Assembly (NCBI GenBank): GCA_900542195.1
Contig: UQNA01000022.1
Location: 1-43,178 of the forward strand
Direction of reading: 5' to 3'
DNA from: an uncultured Sutterella sp.
Lineage (GTDB): Bacteria; Pseudomonadota; Gammaproteobacteria; Burkholderiales; Burkholderiaceae_F
Length of the DNA: 43,178 nucleotides
Shown: positions 43,044-43,178 of the stretch, piece by piece
How positions within the stretch are numbered: the stretch's first letter is position 1
Layout of the letters: each line of letters begins with the position of its first letter
Made by a program: the position numbers and the translations under genes
The notes under the pieces: generated by a model
Databases searched by the model: none
Seen by the model: the letters and a program-made list of their open reading frames with translations, nothing else
What the model was told of the DNA's origin: nothing

Positions 43044-43075
43044 TCGCCTGTTTATGAGTTCAACATGAAAAAAGG

Positions 43076-43110
43076 ATGAGGAGGAGCGGAGGTGCTTCTC
43101 CTCATTGTTT
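43076..43110 (+). terminator. Terminator after the DsbD/ScsB-type gene
   Basis: ATGAGGAGGAGC (43076-43087) pairs with GCTTCTCCTCAT (43094-43105), 12 bp with one G-U pair, around a 6-base loop, and TGTTTGT follows. It ends the hemL operon just before the transposon end. Confidence 0.75.
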
Positions 43111-43123
43111 GTCCTCATGCGTT

Positions 43124-43178
43124 GTTGACATCCTCCTCTTCGTGAACGAAGAGGATTCCCTACCACCACTACAACAGC
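43124..43178 (-). mobile_element. IS200/IS605-type right end with omega-RNA-like 3' scaffold (right border of window)
   Basis: Read on the minus strand this is the same block as 36-89: an 8-bp hairpin (arms 43154-43147 and 43142-43135, loop TTCA), then GGAGG and terminal GTCAAC (43129-43124). It differs from the left copy by a loop base, one inserted G and two bases before GTCAAC, so they are not copies of one identical element. The element body lies past base 43178. Its guide-like flank, 43123 downward, overlaps the hemL-operon terminator. Inverted placement at both window ends suggests assembly breaks at repeats. Confidence 0.72.

Noticed and set aside
36..43178. Whole window as one composite transposon bounded by inverted ends
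   Set aside because: The interior holds essential core genes (division cluster, secA, lpxC, rnpB). The two ends are diverged right-end copies pointing outward to bodies lying outside the window, so they are two separate insertions.

Overview
The window looks like a chromosomal contig of an anaerobic betaproteobacterium of the Burkholderiales, most likely Sutterellaceae (Parasutterella or Turicimonas type). Two things support this. The gene order lpxC-ftsZ-ftsA-ftsQ-ddlB-murC-murG-ftsW-murD-mraY-murF-murE-ftsI-ftsL-rsmH-mraZ and dciA/secA-argJ-ATPase-mutT/yacG-zapD-coaE is that of Burkholderiales. The accessory genes (DcuC, DASS carrier, fumarase-superfamily lyases, rubrerythrin, EFR1-type ferredoxin) fit an asaccharolytic, fumarate-linked anaerobe. 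The genus is an inference.

Layout. Both ends of the window (36-89 and 43124-43178) carry inverted, slightly diverged copies of an IS200/IS605-type right end, the kind that also forms the 3' part of a TnpB omega-RNA, so the sequence probably stops where repeats broke the assembly. Region 116-6433 is accessory: a DUF6429 protein, a LysR regulator, a dcuC-lyase operon, an orphan RloB-like protein and rubrerythrin. An EFR1 flavodoxin-ferredoxin follows at 6501-7253. The core block coaE-zapD-yacG / mutT-ATPase-argJ-secA / dciA lies at 7475-15090. A second catabolic module (GntR regulator, divergent lyase and DASS transporter) occupies 15123-18960, between dciA and lpxC. The full division and cell wall cluster runs on the minus strand from mraZ (37709) to lpxC (19057), with MraZ boxes in front of mraZ. 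The RNase P RNA gene lies just upstream on the same strand. The last segment (38445-43043) encodes a PagP-type outer-membrane acyltransferase fused to a second beta-barrel, then hemL and a DsbD/ScsB-type reductase.

How the genes fit together. The cluster builds peptidoglycan precursors (murC-G, mraY, ddlB) and the divisome (ftsL, I, W, Q, A, Z, with zapD elsewhere); lpxC commits to lipid A synthesis and the PagP fusion would remodel lipid A in the outer membrane. The two lyase/transporter modules look like parallel routes that take up a C4-dicarboxylate-type compound and release or exchange the product (probably fumarate or succinate) for anaerobic respiration.

Most unusual points: the PagP plus second-barrel fusion, with Ala at the position of the acyl 'ruler' glycine; an argininosuccinate-lyase-like enzyme whose catalytic Thr-His is Thr-Asn; the roughly 260-residue Gln/Pro-rich linker of FtsZ; the orphan RloB; and the paired lyase/transporter modules. 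No CRISPR array or tRNA was seen.
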